Source: Bacteroidales bacterium (GTDB lineage Bacteria; Bacteroidota; Bacteroidia; Bacteroidales; UBA3824). Taken from it: a stretch of 64,000 bases of DNA. Shown piece by piece: positions 1 to 7,821 of the stretch. The stretch is from contig JAFPZK010000050.1 in assembly GCA_017417315.1 (NCBI GenBank), positions 62,001-126,000 of the forward strand. The letters run 5' to 3'. The stretch's first letter is position 1. Every line of letters starts with the position of its first letter. Position numbers and translations under genes: made by a program. The notes beneath the pieces were generated by a model. It saw only the letters and a list, made by a program, of their open reading frames with translations, made no database searches and was not told the DNA's origin.

Positions 1-344
1 AAGACAGAAAAATGTTTCTTGACGACCTCGGGTTAAAGGAATCGGGCGTTGTAAAACTTATCAGAAGCGCATATCATTTGCTTGATTTAGAGACGTTTTT
101 CACATCAGGAGAAAAAGAATCAAGGGCGTGGACGTTTCATAAAGGCGCACTTGCACCACAGGCGGCGGGCGTAATTCACTCCGATTTTGAAAAAGGTTTC
201 ATCAAAGCCGAGGTTATCAAAATGGAGGATTACATAAAATTAGGTTCTGAGGCCGCGTGCCGCGATGCCGGAAAAATCCACATCGAAGGCAAGGACTACG
301 TGGTTCAGGACGGAGATATAATGCATTTCAGATTTAATGTTTAA
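1..344 (+). CDS. ychF: Redox-regulated ATPase YchF, C-terminal part (5' end outside window)
   Basis: This is the last ~114 residues of the universally conserved Obg-family ATPase YchF, which binds ribosomes and hydrolyses ATP rather than GTP. The reading frame is open from the window edge, so the first ATG at 12 is internal and the G domain lies upstream. The visible part is the TGS-like C-terminal domain, with the family-typical stretches APQAAGVIHSDFEKGF, FIKAEV, GSEAACRDAG and the terminal MHFRFNV. The gene ends normally at its expected C-terminus. Family assignment is firm. The role is known for the family, not shown here. Confidence 0.95.
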   Translation, partial: DRKMFLDDLGLKESGVVKLIRSAYHLLDLETFFTSGEKESRAWTFHKGALAPQAAGVIHSDFEKGFIKAEVIKMEDYIKLGSEAACRDAGKIHIEGKDYVVQDGDIMHFRFNV

Positions 345-365
345 CTTTTTTTAATAACATCAATT

Positions 366-605
366 ATGGATATACTTATTACATTAATCATCGGCTGTGT
401 CATCGGCTGGTTGGCAGGTTTAATTTTCAAAGGTTCGGGCAACGGACTGATTATTAACATTCTCGTTGGTTTGGCGGGTTCTTGGCTCGGCAGTTGGCTG
501 CTCGGTAAAGTACTCCCGAGCGGAACAATTTGGGATATTGTCGGCGCAATTATCGGCGCAATTATAATTCTCGCCGTAGTCTCGTTTATCAGAGGAAAAA
601 AGTAA
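366..605 (+). CDS. GlsB/YeaQ/YmgE family small membrane protein
   Basis: A 79-residue, glycine-rich, very hydrophobic protein with about three membrane segments (residues ~3-20, ~27-46 and ~55-73). The repeated GxxxGW and IGAIIGAII patterns match the transglycosylase-associated (YeaQ/YmgE/GlsB) family of inner-membrane stress proteins. Their biochemical role is unknown despite the name. It starts 21 bp after ychF and could share its transcript, and a terminator follows at 621. It ends in a basic tail (RGKK), consistent with a cytoplasmic C-terminus. Confidence 0.85.
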   Translation: MDILITLIIGCVIGWLAGLIFKGSGNGLIINILVGLAGSWLGSWLLGKVLPSGTIWDIVGAIIGAIIILAVVSFIRGKK

Positions 606-620
606 AAAATTATTAATAAA

Positions 621-650
621 ACGGGGTCTTAAAAAGTCCCCGTTTTTTTA
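621..650 (+). terminator. Rho-independent terminator after the YeaQ-like gene
   Basis: A cgggg...ccccg stem is followed directly by a run of seven T. It lies 16 bp after the stop codon and separates this unit from hisIE. Confidence 0.75.
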
Positions 651-665
651 TGTTCTTTTTTTTGT

Positions 666-674
666 TACCTTTGC
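666..674 (+). promoter_or_regulatory. Bacteroidota -7 promoter element for hisIE
   Basis: TACCTTTGC fits the TAnnTTTG -7 consensus and sits 18 bp before the hisIE ATG, giving a very short leader. A T-rich stretch upstream leaves the -33 box unclear. Confidence 0.6.
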
Positions 675-692
675 AAAAAAATATAAATAAAA

Positions 693-1283
693 ATGTTAGA
701 TTTTGAAAAACAAGACGGTCTTGTTCCCGCCGTTATACAAGATTATCAAACACTTCAAGTGTTGATGTTAGGGTACATGAACGAAGAAAGTTATAAAAAA
801 ACCCTCGAAACTAAAAAAGTAACTTTTTGGTCGCGCAGCCGTAACTGCCTTTGGACAAAGGGCGAGACAAGCGGCAATTTTCTTCACGTTGTAGAAATGT
901 TCACCGATTGCGACAACGACACAATTTTAATCAAAGCAAAGGCTGACGGTCCGACTTGTCATAAAGGCACAACCTCGTGTTTCGATTTTGAAGAAAGCAA
1001 TATCGGCTTCCTCTCCTACCTTCAAAAATTTATCGACAAACGCAATGCAGAGCGTCCGGCAGGAAGTTACACGACAAAACTTTTCAGAGAGGGCATTGAC
1101 AAAATAGCGAAAAAAGTCGGCGAAGAGGCTGTTGAACTCGTTATCGCAAGCAAAAATGACAACGACTCGCTTTTCTTAAACGAAGCCGCTGATTTATTGT
1201 ACCATACAGTTGTAATGCTCAGCGCAAAAGGCAAAAAAATCGAAGACGTAGTAGCAGTTTTAAAAGGCAGACATCAGGAATGA
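693..1283 (+). CDS. hisIE: Bifunctional phosphoribosyl-AMP cyclohydrolase / phosphoribosyl-ATP pyrophosphatase HisIE
   Basis: This protein catalyses steps 2 and 3 of histidine synthesis in the cytoplasm: PR-ATP to PR-AMP, then ring opening to ProFAR. Residues ~1-105 are the HisI cyclohydrolase, with FWSRSRNCLWTKGETSGN and the metal-binding DCDND, CH and TSCF cysteine/histidine motifs. Residues ~108-196 are the HisE pyrophosphohydrolase, with FREGIDKIAKKVGEEAVEL carrying the acidic Mg-binding helix. At 196 aa it has the normal length for the fusion. The unusual point is context: hisH, hisA and hisF lie about 59 kb away on the other strand (59960-62026). The gene has its own promoter and abuts the convergent ATPase gene with no space. 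Confidence 0.95.
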   Translation: MLDFEKQDGLVPAVIQDYQTLQVLMLGYMNEESYKKTLETKKVTFWSRSRNCLWTKGETSGNFLHVVEMFTDCDNDTILIKAKADGPTCHKGTTSCFDFEESNIGFLSYLQKFIDKRNAERPAGSYTTKLFREGIDKIAKKVGEEAVELVIASKNDNDSLFLNEAADLLYHTVVMLSAKGKKIEDVVAVLKGRHQE

Positions 1284-2456
1284 TCACAATGTGATATTCC
1301 TGAAATTGATTATACCGTCTTCGTCTTGGTCGTTTTCTTCCGCGCCGTCGTAGATTACTTTTGTGGATACGATTTTGTCTTTCAGCGTATTGCGAATGTA
1401 TGCAAGTTGTTTGAAAAAATCTTTTCGGTACGTCATCGACGATTTTACCTCGTATGCACGCAGACTTCCGTCCGGCAACTCTTCCAAAACATCTACTTCG
1501 TGCTGTTGTTGGTCGCGGTAGAAAAACAAATGCGCCTGTTGCCCACGGTTGAAATATTGTTTGATTAACTCGTTGATAATCATATTCTCAAATAACGAGC
1601 CATGCAACGGATGGACGTCAAGTTGTTCCGTTGTATTGATACCTAACAGCCATGTGGCAAGTCCTGTGTCGTAAAAATACAGTTTTGGCGACTTGGTGAG
1701 CCTTTTGTTGATGTTGGCGAAATATGGCTGCACAAAATGTATGACATACGATGTCTCCAAAATGCTTATCCACGCCCGAACCGTAGTTGCGCTTACGCCG
1801 ATGCTGTTTGCCAATGCCGATGCGTTGAACTCCGTGCCAATCCGTCCTGCGCAAAGCCGTATGAACGTATTGAATTGTTGCAGGTCTTTGACGTTGATTA
1901 ATTGTCGCAGGTCGCGCTCAATGTATGTGTTGTAATAGTTGGAAATCAGTAACTGACGGGCCTCGTCGCGTGATGTCCATATTGCGGGATAGCCGCCGTT
2001 TATAATTAAGCGTGAAGTCGTTGTGTCGGGGTATTGATGGAGAATTTCCCCGTTTGACAACGGCAATAGAGTCATAACGGCGGTGCGTCCCGCCATTGAC
2101 TGCGACACGTTTTGCATCAAGGCAAAGTTGGAACTGCCAGTTACTATGTATTGACGTTTTTTGGAATCGGTCATTCTGTCTTCATCGACAGCAACTTGCA
2201 GGTAAGAAAATATTTTACCGAAACGTTGCGCCTCATCGATGATTACGCCGTCGGGGTATTTTGAGAGGAAACGTTTTGGGTCGTATTCGATTTCGGAAAG
2301 AATGCTTTCGTCTTCAAGGTTGACGTAAGGCAGGTTTCCGAAAATGCGTCTGCATAGTGTTGTTTTGCCTGATTGACGCGGTCCTGTGAGCGTTATTACA
2401 GGCAAATAGTCAAACACCATAGAAAGTGTGTCTTTTATAATTCTGTTAATCAGCAT
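1284..2456 (-). CDS. AAA ATPase of the AAA_14/DUF4143 family
   Basis: A 390-residue ATPase of a family that is widespread and multicopy in Bacteroidota and archaea but has no settled function. Residues 25-33 hold the Walker A motif GPRQSGKTT, and residues ~71-75 hold Walker B (VIIDEAQRF). The middle has a winged-helix-like part. The C-terminal DUF4143 domain contains HEVDVLEEL followed by YEVKSS, a D...ExK arrangement like the PD-(D/E)xK nuclease fold. The stop codon touches the hisIE stop codon. Two perfect palindromes and a recognisable promoter lie upstream. It belongs to the same functional class as the ATPases at 44695 and 50977 but to a different subfamily. Nuclease activity is inference from the motif only. 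Confidence 0.85.
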   Translation of the reverse strand: MLINRIIKDTLSMVFDYLPVITLTGPRQSGKTTLCRRIFGNLPYVNLEDESILSEIEYDPKRFLSKYPDGVIIDEAQRFGKIFSYLQVAVDEDRMTDSKKRQYIVTGSSNFALMQNVSQSMAGRTAVMTLLPLSNGEILHQYPDTTTSRLIINGGYPAIWTSRDEARQLLISNYYNTYIERDLRQLINVKDLQQFNTFIRLCAGRIGTEFNASALANSIGVSATTVRAWISILETSYVIHFVQPYFANINKRLTKSPKLYFYDTGLATWLLGINTTEQLDVHPLHGSLFENMIINELIKQYFNRGQQAHLFFYRDQQQHEVDVLEELPDGSLRAYEVKSSMTYRKDFFKQLAYIRNTLKDKIVSTKVIYDGAEENDQDEDGIINFRNITL

Positions 2457-2473
2457 GATACAATGTTTTACGA

Positions 2474-2500
2474 CAAATTGAAAGTTGAACTTTCAATTTG
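2474..2500. repeat. 27-bp perfect palindrome in the ATPase leader
   Basis: Arms CAAATTGAAAGTT and AACTTTCAATTTG surround one central base. It lies 17 bp before the ATPase start codon, at the expected transcription start. It has the same core as the larger palindrome at 2619-2667, so it may be an operator or a leader hairpin. Confidence 0.85.
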
Positions 2501-2504
2501 AATG

Positions 2505-2536
2505 CAAATCTATGCTTTTTTTAGTGATTTTGCAAG
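2505..2536 (-). promoter_or_regulatory. Promoter of the DUF4143 ATPase gene
   Basis: On the minus strand TAGATTTG (2505-2512) fits the -7 consensus, and CTTGC (2532-2536) lies 19 bp further upstream as a -33-like box. The 27-bp palindrome begins 4 bp downstream of the -7 box. Confidence 0.55.
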
Positions 2537-2618
2537 TTTTTTTTGTTTATTTTTGATTATTTAGTAAATTATGTATTACTTTTACTGTTTTTAAATCGTT
2601 TATATTCAATTAATTATA

Positions 2619-2667
2619 CAAAAGTCTGACAAATTGAAAGTTGAACTTTCAATTTGTCAGACTTTTG
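2619..2667. repeat. 49-bp perfect palindrome between divergent genes
   Basis: Two 24-base arms (CAAAAGTCTGACAAATTG... and its exact reverse complement) flank a single central base. The inner 27 bp are identical to the palindrome at 2474-2500. It stands in the 301-bp gap between the ATPase and the S46 peptidase, ~30 bp upstream of the peptidase promoter. The rest of the gap is AT-rich and shows nothing else. Confidence 0.9.
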
Positions 2668-2693
2668 TTTGTTTTTGATTTAACCAATTCGTA

Positions 2694-2729
2694 ATTTTTT
2701 GCACGAAGCTAAATTTTTTATACTTTTGC
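2694..2729 (+). promoter_or_regulatory. Promoter of the S46 peptidase gene
   Basis: TACTTTTGC (2721-2729) is the -7 element, with a T-rich TTTTTTGC (~2694-2702) upstream at about the right distance for the -33 box. The start codon follows 28 bp downstream. Confidence 0.6.
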
Positions 2730-2757
2730 AGCCGATAATCAATTCAATACATCAAGA

Positions 2758-4878
2758 ATGAAAAAACTTTTTATACTTTTTTTTGCTCTGATAACCGCTA
2801 ACAGCGTTTTCTCTCAGGGCGGAATGTGGTTGCCCGCTTTAATCGGAAATCAAATCAAAAATATGCAGGCAACCGGTTTTAAACTTTCTGCCGAGGATGT
2901 TTATTCCGTCAACAAAGCCTGCATGAAAGATGCCGTTTTGTTATTCGGCGGCGGGTGTACGGGCGAAATAGTTTCCGACAAAGGTCTTCTTTTGACAAAT
3001 CATCACTGCGGACGAGGCGAAATCGTATCACATTCAACCCTCGAACACGATTATTTGACGGACGGTTTTTGGGCTAAATCAATGGCGGAAGAATTACCGT
3101 GCAAAGGTCTTAACGTCAAGATTTTAGACCGTATGATAGAACTTCCTTCCGACGAAGAGGAAAGAAACAAAGCCGTTGAAGAATACGAAAAAAAATTAGA
3201 AGGCGTTTTTGAATTTACCGTTGAAAAATTTTATGCCGGCAACCTTTGGTATATGTTTGTGTATAAGAGTTTTAACGATGTCCGTTTGGTTGGCGCACCG
3301 CCCTCGGCGATAGGCAGTTTCGGCGGCGACACCGACAACTGGATGTGGCCTCGTCATGGCGGTGATTTTTCGGTTTTCAGAATTTATGCTGACAAAAACA
3401 ACAACCCGACTACCGATTATTCGGCTGACAACGTGCCGTACAAACCGAAATATCATTTCAAAATTTCGTTGAAAGGTGTTGAAAAAGACAACTTTACGAT
3501 GGTTTTCGGTTTTCCGGGAACAACAGAGGAATATTTGCCGAAAGTAGCCGTCAAAGCCTATAAAGACAAAAACTATCCGGCGAGAATTTTTTGCCGTCAG
3601 ACAAGAATGTCAATAATGGAAGAGGCTATGAACGCTGACAGACAAACACGTCTTAACTATACTTCGATTTACAACGGCGCAGAAAACGCAAAGAAAAAAT
3701 GGGAAGGCACTATTTTGGGGTTAAACCGTTTTGATGTCGTCAGCAAAAAAGAGGAACAAGAAAAAACTTTGTCGAAAAATTCTGAAATCAAAAACTTGTT
3801 GTCAGAATACGAAAAACTCTACGCAGAAAAACACAAATTCATGATGGCGGACGCATATTTTTATGAATCCGTTTATCAGACCTCGCAGTTTAAACTCGGC
3901 GAAAAAGCATTCCCGCTGACCCGTTTGGAAATCGAGAACTCACCGCAAACGATTGTAAATCAAGCACAAGAAATTTACGAAAAAACACTTTCGGTTTTCG
4001 CTTCAAGAGACAGCGCGGTGGAGAGAAAAATTTTCGCCTCACTTTATAAAATATATTCCGACTCCTGCAAAGATTTTATGCCGGAGGCTTTAAAAGAGAT
4101 TATCTCGGCTAACAATCTTAAAACTTCGGACGATTTTGTAAATTATTACTATCAAAATTCGGTTTTATCTGATTCTACAAGACTGAAAAACATAATTTTA
4201 AAATACGTTTATTTGGACAAAAATCAGAAAAAGTTTGAAAAAAACATCACTGATTTTGTCGAAATCATAAAAAACGACATCGGAATAAAGTATTATTTTG
4301 AGTTGATAAGGCTTTATTTTCAAGAAATTATGCCGGGAGTTACCGATTTTGAAAACAAAGCAGAAAGTCTTGACAAACAATATCAGGCACTGCTGATGAA
4401 AGTCAGCCCCGAGACAATAAAGTTTCCTGACGCAAATTCTACATTACGTTTTACTTTCGGTAAAGTTGACGGATACATTCCCCGTGATGCCGTAGTTTAC
4501 AATTATTACACTACACTTGACGGCGTTATCGAAAAGGATAATCCTCAAATTTACGATTATAACGTACCCGAAAAACTGAAAACCCTTTATCAGTCAAAAG
4601 ATTACGGACGTTATGCGGACAAAGACGGGAAAATTCACGTTTGCTTTTTGGCTTCAAACCATACCACGGGCGGAAATTCAGGCTCACCCGTCCTTAACGC
4701 AAACGGCGAACTTATCGGAATAAATTTTGACCGTTGTTGGGAAGGCACAATGAGCGATATTTATTACAACCCCGAAATTTGCCGAAACATTTCTGTTGAC
4801 ATTCGTTATGTGTTGTTCTTAATAGAAAAACTCGGTGGCGCAGAAAATTTGATTAAAGAAATGGATATTGCTAAATAA
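2758..4878 (+). CDS. S46 family dipeptidyl-peptidase, DPP11-like (Asp/Glu-specific)
   Basis: A periplasmic serine exopeptidase that removes dipeptides from peptides, feeding amino-acid catabolism. It has a Sec signal peptide at residues 1-~20 (ending VFSQ) and the S46 N-terminus GGMWLP. The catalytic His is at 82/83 (LLTNHHCG), the Asp is in DTDNWMWPRHGGDF, and the Ser is S641 in GGNSGSP. The length of 706 aa is normal for S46. Eighteen residues after the Ser lies an Arg (R659 in FDRCWEG). In characterised Porphyromonas enzymes this position is Arg in DPP11 and Gly in DPP7, so cleavage after acidic P1 residues is the likely specificity. The last 8 bp overlap the convergent metallo-hydrolase gene. 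Confidence 0.92.
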   Translation: MKKLFILFFALITANSVFSQGGMWLPALIGNQIKNMQATGFKLSAEDVYSVNKACMKDAVLLFGGGCTGEIVSDKGLLLTNHHCGRGEIVSHSTLEHDYLTDGFWAKSMAEELPCKGLNVKILDRMIELPSDEEERNKAVEEYEKKLEGVFEFTVEKFYAGNLWYMFVYKSFNDVRLVGAPPSAIGSFGGDTDNWMWPRHGGDFSVFRIYADKNNNPTTDYSADNVPYKPKYHFKISLKGVEKDNFTMVFGFPGTTEEYLPKVAVKAYKDKNYPARIFCRQTRMSIMEEAMNADRQTRLNYTSIYNGAENAKKKWEGTILGLNRFDVVSKKEEQEKTLSKNSEIKNLLSEYEKLYAEKHKFMMADAYFYESVYQTSQFKLGEKAFPLTRLEIENSPQTIVNQAQEIYEKTLSVFASRDSAVERKIFASLYKIYSDSCKDFMPEALKEIISANNLKTSDDFVNYYYQNSVLSDSTRLKNIILKYVYLDKNQKKFEKNITDFVEIIKNDIGIKYYFELIRLYFQEIMPGVTDFENKAESLDKQYQALLMKVSPETIKFPDANSTLRFTFGKVDGYIPRDAVVYNYYTTLDGVIEKDNPQIYDYNVPEKLKTLYQSKDYGRYADKDGKIHVCFLASNHTTGGNSGSPVLNANGELIGINFDRCWEGTMSDIYYNPEICRNISVDIRYVLFLIEKLGGAENLIKEMDIAK

Positions 4879-5629
4879 AAAGTTTTTCGCTCGGATTGAA
4901 TCGCGGCGCAATATACATCGAATATTTGTCCTTGAAAGAAGAAAACTTTTCAAGGACTTTTTCCGATGTATTGTTTTCCTGAGAAATATGCGAAAAAATT
5001 ATGTGTTTAAGGTTTTCGTTAGAGAAGTCTCTCACTAACGCAAACGCCTGAGAATTAGAAAGATGTCCGACGTTAGAGGCAACTCTGTCTTTCAAATATT
5101 GCGGATAAGGACCGTTTTTGAGCATTTCTTCGTCATAATTGCTCTCCAAAAACACCGCCTGACATTTTGAAAATTCTCTGCAAAGAGTTACATCAGCAAC
5201 ACCGATGTCTGTCATAACGCCGACATTAACACCCTGATATTCAACACGAAAACTTACGGGGTCTGAGGCATCGTGATATTTTTTGAAAGTGTGGACATAA
5301 AAGCCGAAAATTTCAACAGGCTCTTCGGTTGATAACGCTTTATAATAATCGGGTCTGTGGCGTTTGTAGGTTTTTTCGTAGGTTTTCGGCATAAAATAAA
5401 CCGGCAGATTCAGCCTTTTTGCCATAGTTTTAACACCGCGTACATGGTCGCTGTGTTCGTGGCTGATTAGGACGGCACGGATTTTTTTAACATCAATTCC
5501 GGCATGCTCGGCGCGTGTCAAAAGGCTGCGGAAATAAATCCCGCAATCAATAACAACGGCATCGGTTTCGTTGCCGATGTAGTAACAATTTCCGTTGCTG
5601 CCTGAGGCTATACTGCAAATTTCAATCAT
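4871..5629 (-). CDS. MBL-fold metallo-hydrolase (YycJ/WalJ-like)
   Basis: A 252-residue cytoplasmic metallo-beta-lactamase-fold hydrolase. It starts MIEICSIASGSNGNCYYIG and carries the zinc motif SHEHSDHVRG at residues ~56-65. Further ligands are seen in HKYHDASDP-like and SHIS stretches (KYHD and IIFSHIS). This form matches the YycJ/WalJ group, proposed to be exonucleases linked to DNA repair or cell-wall signalling. The substrate here is unknown. Its 3' end overlaps the S46 peptidase by 8 bp. A TACTTTTG box lies only 4 bp before the ATG, so the mRNA may be nearly leaderless. Confidence 0.88.
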   Translation of the reverse strand: MIEICSIASGSNGNCYYIGNETDAVVIDCGIYFRSLLTRAEHAGIDVKKIRAVLISHEHSDHVRGVKTMAKRLNLPVYFMPKTYEKTYKRHRPDYYKALSTEEPVEIFGFYVHTFKKYHDASDPVSFRVEYQGVNVGVMTDIGVADVTLCREFSKCQAVFLESNYDEEMLKNGPYPQYLKDRVASNVGHLSNSQAFALVRDFSNENLKHIIFSHISQENNTSEKVLEKFSSFKDKYSMYIAPRFNPSEKLFI

Positions 5630-5649
5630 GGTACAAAAGTATAAAAAAA

Positions 5650-6450
5650 ATGAATAGAATCGTTATTTTAATAATATTTATGTTTTGCGTTTTGTCTGCC
5701 GGAGCGCAAAAAAAATTTAACGGCTGTCAAAAAGTCATAATTTCAGACTCTTTGACAATAAGAGTTTTTCCTTCTGACAAAAACACAGTGTCTTTTCCTG
5801 ACAAAAATGCCGGCGTAAAATTCAAAAAAGGCGTTCTGAGAATTTACAGACTAAGAAAAATGCAAATGGACACTGACGGCAGAACAGTTTCAAAAATTCA
5901 GGACGGAGACATAAAAATAGACCTTTATCTTAATAAAGAGGTGCAAAATATTTTTATAACAGACTGCGTTTCAATGAATTTCTCAGATGATTTTAAAACA
6001 GAAAAAATTATTATAAAAGCGGAAAACAATTCTTTGGTAAAAGGAAAAATTTCAGCAAAGGCTTTCGGATTGTTTTTGAAATCGGGGTCTGAGGCTTATC
6101 TTAACGGAGAGTTCCGCACGACAAAAATTTCAGCGGATTCGTCAAAAATAGAGTTTTCGAGTTATGAGGCTGACAATTCGGAACTCATAATCTCAGGCGG
6201 CTCTATCGTCAGCACGGAAGGAAAAACTCAAACACTTAATTTAACGGTTTCGGGGCTTAGCCGTTTTGAAGCATTGAGACTATCATCACAAAACGTTGTT
6301 GCAAATATTTCCGGCAATTCTGACGTGTTTTTTTTCTCAAAACAGACTTTAAAAATCGCGGCAAAAGAACGCTCGCACATCGTAGTTACGGGAAGTCCTA
6401 AAATCACCGAAGAAAACGTTACTAAGGATTGTAAGTTTTCAAGAAGATAA
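5650..6450 (+). CDS. Exported protein with GIN/DUF2807-like beta-helical domain
   Basis: A 266-residue protein with a signal peptide (residues 1-19, ending SAGAQ) and a repetitive beta-rich body. The body resembles the head GIN domain (DUF2807) of putative Bacteroidota adhesins: short runs of alternating hydrophobic residues, SG/NN turns and phrases such as LTVSGLSRFEA and VVANISGNSDV. It probably acts in the periplasm or at the outer membrane, and no catalytic motif is visible. It is divergent from the metallo-hydrolase gene with only 20 bp between start codons. A bidirectional terminator follows. Family call moderate, function unknown. Confidence 0.6.
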   Translation: MNRIVILIIFMFCVLSAGAQKKFNGCQKVIISDSLTIRVFPSDKNTVSFPDKNAGVKFKKGVLRIYRLRKMQMDTDGRTVSKIQDGDIKIDLYLNKEVQNIFITDCVSMNFSDDFKTEKIIIKAENNSLVKGKISAKAFGLFLKSGSEAYLNGEFRTTKISADSSKIEFSSYEADNSELIISGGSIVSTEGKTQTLNLTVSGLSRFEALRLSSQNVVANISGNSDVFFFSKQTLKIAAKERSHIVVTGSPKITEENVTKDCKFSRR

Positions 6451-6452
6451 AA

Positions 6453-6485
6453 AAAACCGCCCTTATTACGGGACGGTTTTTTATA
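6453..6485. terminator. Bidirectional terminator between the GIN-like gene and hpf
   Basis: An A-run, a ccgccc/gggacgg stem with one mismatch, and a T-run form a terminator that works in both directions, as expected between convergent genes. Confidence 0.75.
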
Positions 6486-6507
6486 ATTTCTTTTCTTTAA
6501 AAAAAGA

Positions 6508-6807
6508 TTATTTTTGTTTTTCTTTACGTTTAAGCAGTTGAATACGCAACGCTTCTAAAGCGGTATCGACAGACTCTTCAAAAGACTTTGTCTTTTTTTC
6601 TGCAAAAATATCCGATCCCGGAACTTCTACACGGATTTTTGCGACTTTACTGTCATAATTCTTACTTTGTGAACGCTCCAAAGAGAGATAAACCTCTGCT
6701 TTGATGATGTCATCGGCAACCTGTGCCAATTTAGCGACTTTGTTCTGAATGAACTCTTCAAGTTTCGCATCAGCGTTGAAGTGAATAGATTCGATTGTTA
6801 CGTTCAT
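6508..6807 (-). CDS. hpf: Ribosome hibernation-promoting factor (short HPF/RaiA type)
   Basis: A cytoplasmic protein of ~99 residues that binds the 30S subunit and stabilises idle ribosomes. It has the HPF beta-alpha-beta-beta-beta-alpha pattern: MNVTIESIHFNAD, then EVYLSLER, then KIRVEVPGSDIFA, and the basic C-terminal helix. It is the short form, without the long-HPF dimerisation tail. An upstream ATG at 6822 would add five residues, but a strong GGAGGA (6815-6820) sits 7 bp before the ATG at 6807 and the family starts there, so 6807 is preferred. It follows the recombinase gene by 20 bp and is probably cotranscribed. Confidence 0.93.
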   Translation of the reverse strand: MNVTIESIHFNADAKLEEFIQNKVAKLAQVADDIIKAEVYLSLERSQSKNYDSKVAKIRVEVPGSDIFAEKKTKSFEESVDTALEALRIQLLKRKEKQK

Positions 6808-6814
6808 ATTCTTA

Positions 6815-6820
6815 TCCTCC
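6815..6820 (-). promoter_or_regulatory. Strong Shine-Dalgarno sequence of hpf
   Basis: GGAGGA lies 7 bp before the ATG and decides the start codon. Strong Shine-Dalgarno sites are uncommon in Bacteroidota, where most genes lack them. Confidence 0.75.
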
Positions 6821-6827
6821 ATTACTT

Positions 6828-7712
6828 TTATGCCCGGGGGTGGGCTTGTTTATATATTTTACTTAATTGTTCGTATGTTGTATGCGTGTAAATCTGCGTT
6901 GCCTGCAAATTCGCATGCCCCAACAATTCTTTTATCGCATTAATGTCCGCACCGTTGTTCAAAAGAGCCGTTGCAAAACTATGCCTTAAAGTATGCGGCG
7001 AATTTTGCGTAACACTGTCAGTTGTTTCAAGATACTTTTTGACAATTCTGTACACCAATTTCGCGTACATTTTTCCGCCCTTTTTCGTCCGAAAAAGGTA
7101 GTCGTTAAGACTGCCGAACAATGGTTTTAGTTTTTCGAGCAACTCTTTGCTAATCGGTATCATACGAGTTTTGTTGCCTTTTCCCGTAACTATTATGTTA
7201 AGGTTTTTTCTGTCAACATCGCCGCACTTTATATTAATAAGTTCGGTTTCTCTGATACCCGTATCGTAAAGCAATTCCAACATCACCTGATCCCTGTACC
7301 CTTCGTCAAAATCCTGAAAAAGCGGTTCGTTGTCCAACAAATCCTCCATTTTTTCTTCGGGGACAAACTGAGGCAAACGCGCCGGTTTCCTGACATTTTT
7401 GATACTTTCGGCAGGGCTTCGTTTGATACTGCCCTTTATCATACACCATTTAAAGAACTTTCTTAATGCAGAGAGTTTTCTGTTAATCGTTACCGGCGAA
7501 TGTCCCGAAGATTTCAAAGTCATAAGCCAATGCTTTATAATTTTTGCATCAACAAGACTTAAATCCGAGGTAAACATCTCTCTCTGATAATGCTCAGCAA
7601 ACTCTTTCAAATCCGAAATATATGCCGTTATAGTGTGCGGACTATAACGTCGTTCGTATTTCAGATGTTCTTCAAAAACCGTTAAAATTTCAGTATCTAA
7701 ATTTAGAAACAT
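6828..7712 (-). CDS. Tyrosine recombinase XerC/XerD type
   Basis: A 294-residue site-specific recombinase. The N-terminal SAM-like core-binding domain covers residues ~5-90 (YSPHTITAYISDL, NRKLSALRKFFKWC) and the catalytic domain ~115-290. The catalytic set is visible: R154 (TGIRETEL), K178, H240 and R243 (HTLRHSFAT), H266 (LLGHANLQ) and Tyr Y275 (TQIYTHTT). Length and motifs fit the housekeeping XerC/D resolvases that resolve chromosome dimers. The xerC-hpf order is common in Bacteroidales. No integrase-like neighbours or att sites are seen, so a mobile integrase is unlikely. XerC and XerD cannot be separated from sequence alone. Confidence 0.92.
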   Translation of the reverse strand: MFLNLDTEILTVFEEHLKYERRYSPHTITAYISDLKEFAEHYQREMFTSDLSLVDAKIIKHWLMTLKSSGHSPVTINRKLSALRKFFKWCMIKGSIKRSPAESIKNVRKPARLPQFVPEEKMEDLLDNEPLFQDFDEGYRDQVMLELLYDTGIRETELINIKCGDVDRKNLNIIVTGKGNKTRMIPISKELLEKLKPLFGSLNDYLFRTKKGGKMYAKLVYRIVKKYLETTDSVTQNSPHTLRHSFATALLNNGADINAIKELLGHANLQATQIYTHTTYEQLSKIYKQAHPRA

Positions 7713-7725
7713 TTTTTTGAACTGA

Positions 7726-7751
7726 CAAAATTATTTTCGATTTTTTTTCAA
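7726..7751 (-). promoter_or_regulatory. Promoter of the xerC-like gene and hpf
   Basis: On the minus strand TAATTTTG (7726-7733) is the -7 box, and a TTTG (~7748-7751) lies 14 bp upstream of it. The ATG is 13 bp downstream. The spacing of the upstream box is short, so only the -7 box is reliable. Confidence 0.5.
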
Positions 7752-7821
7752 AAAAAAACTTAAAAACATTGAAACGTATTGATTTTTAAAACGTTTTATT
7801 TCAAGTTTTTCACGGTTTTAT

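Noticed and set aside
6828..7712. Phage or integrative-element integrase
   Set aside because: The protein is a housekeeping XerC/D-type in the usual xerC-hpf order. No att repeats, relaxase or phage genes are near.
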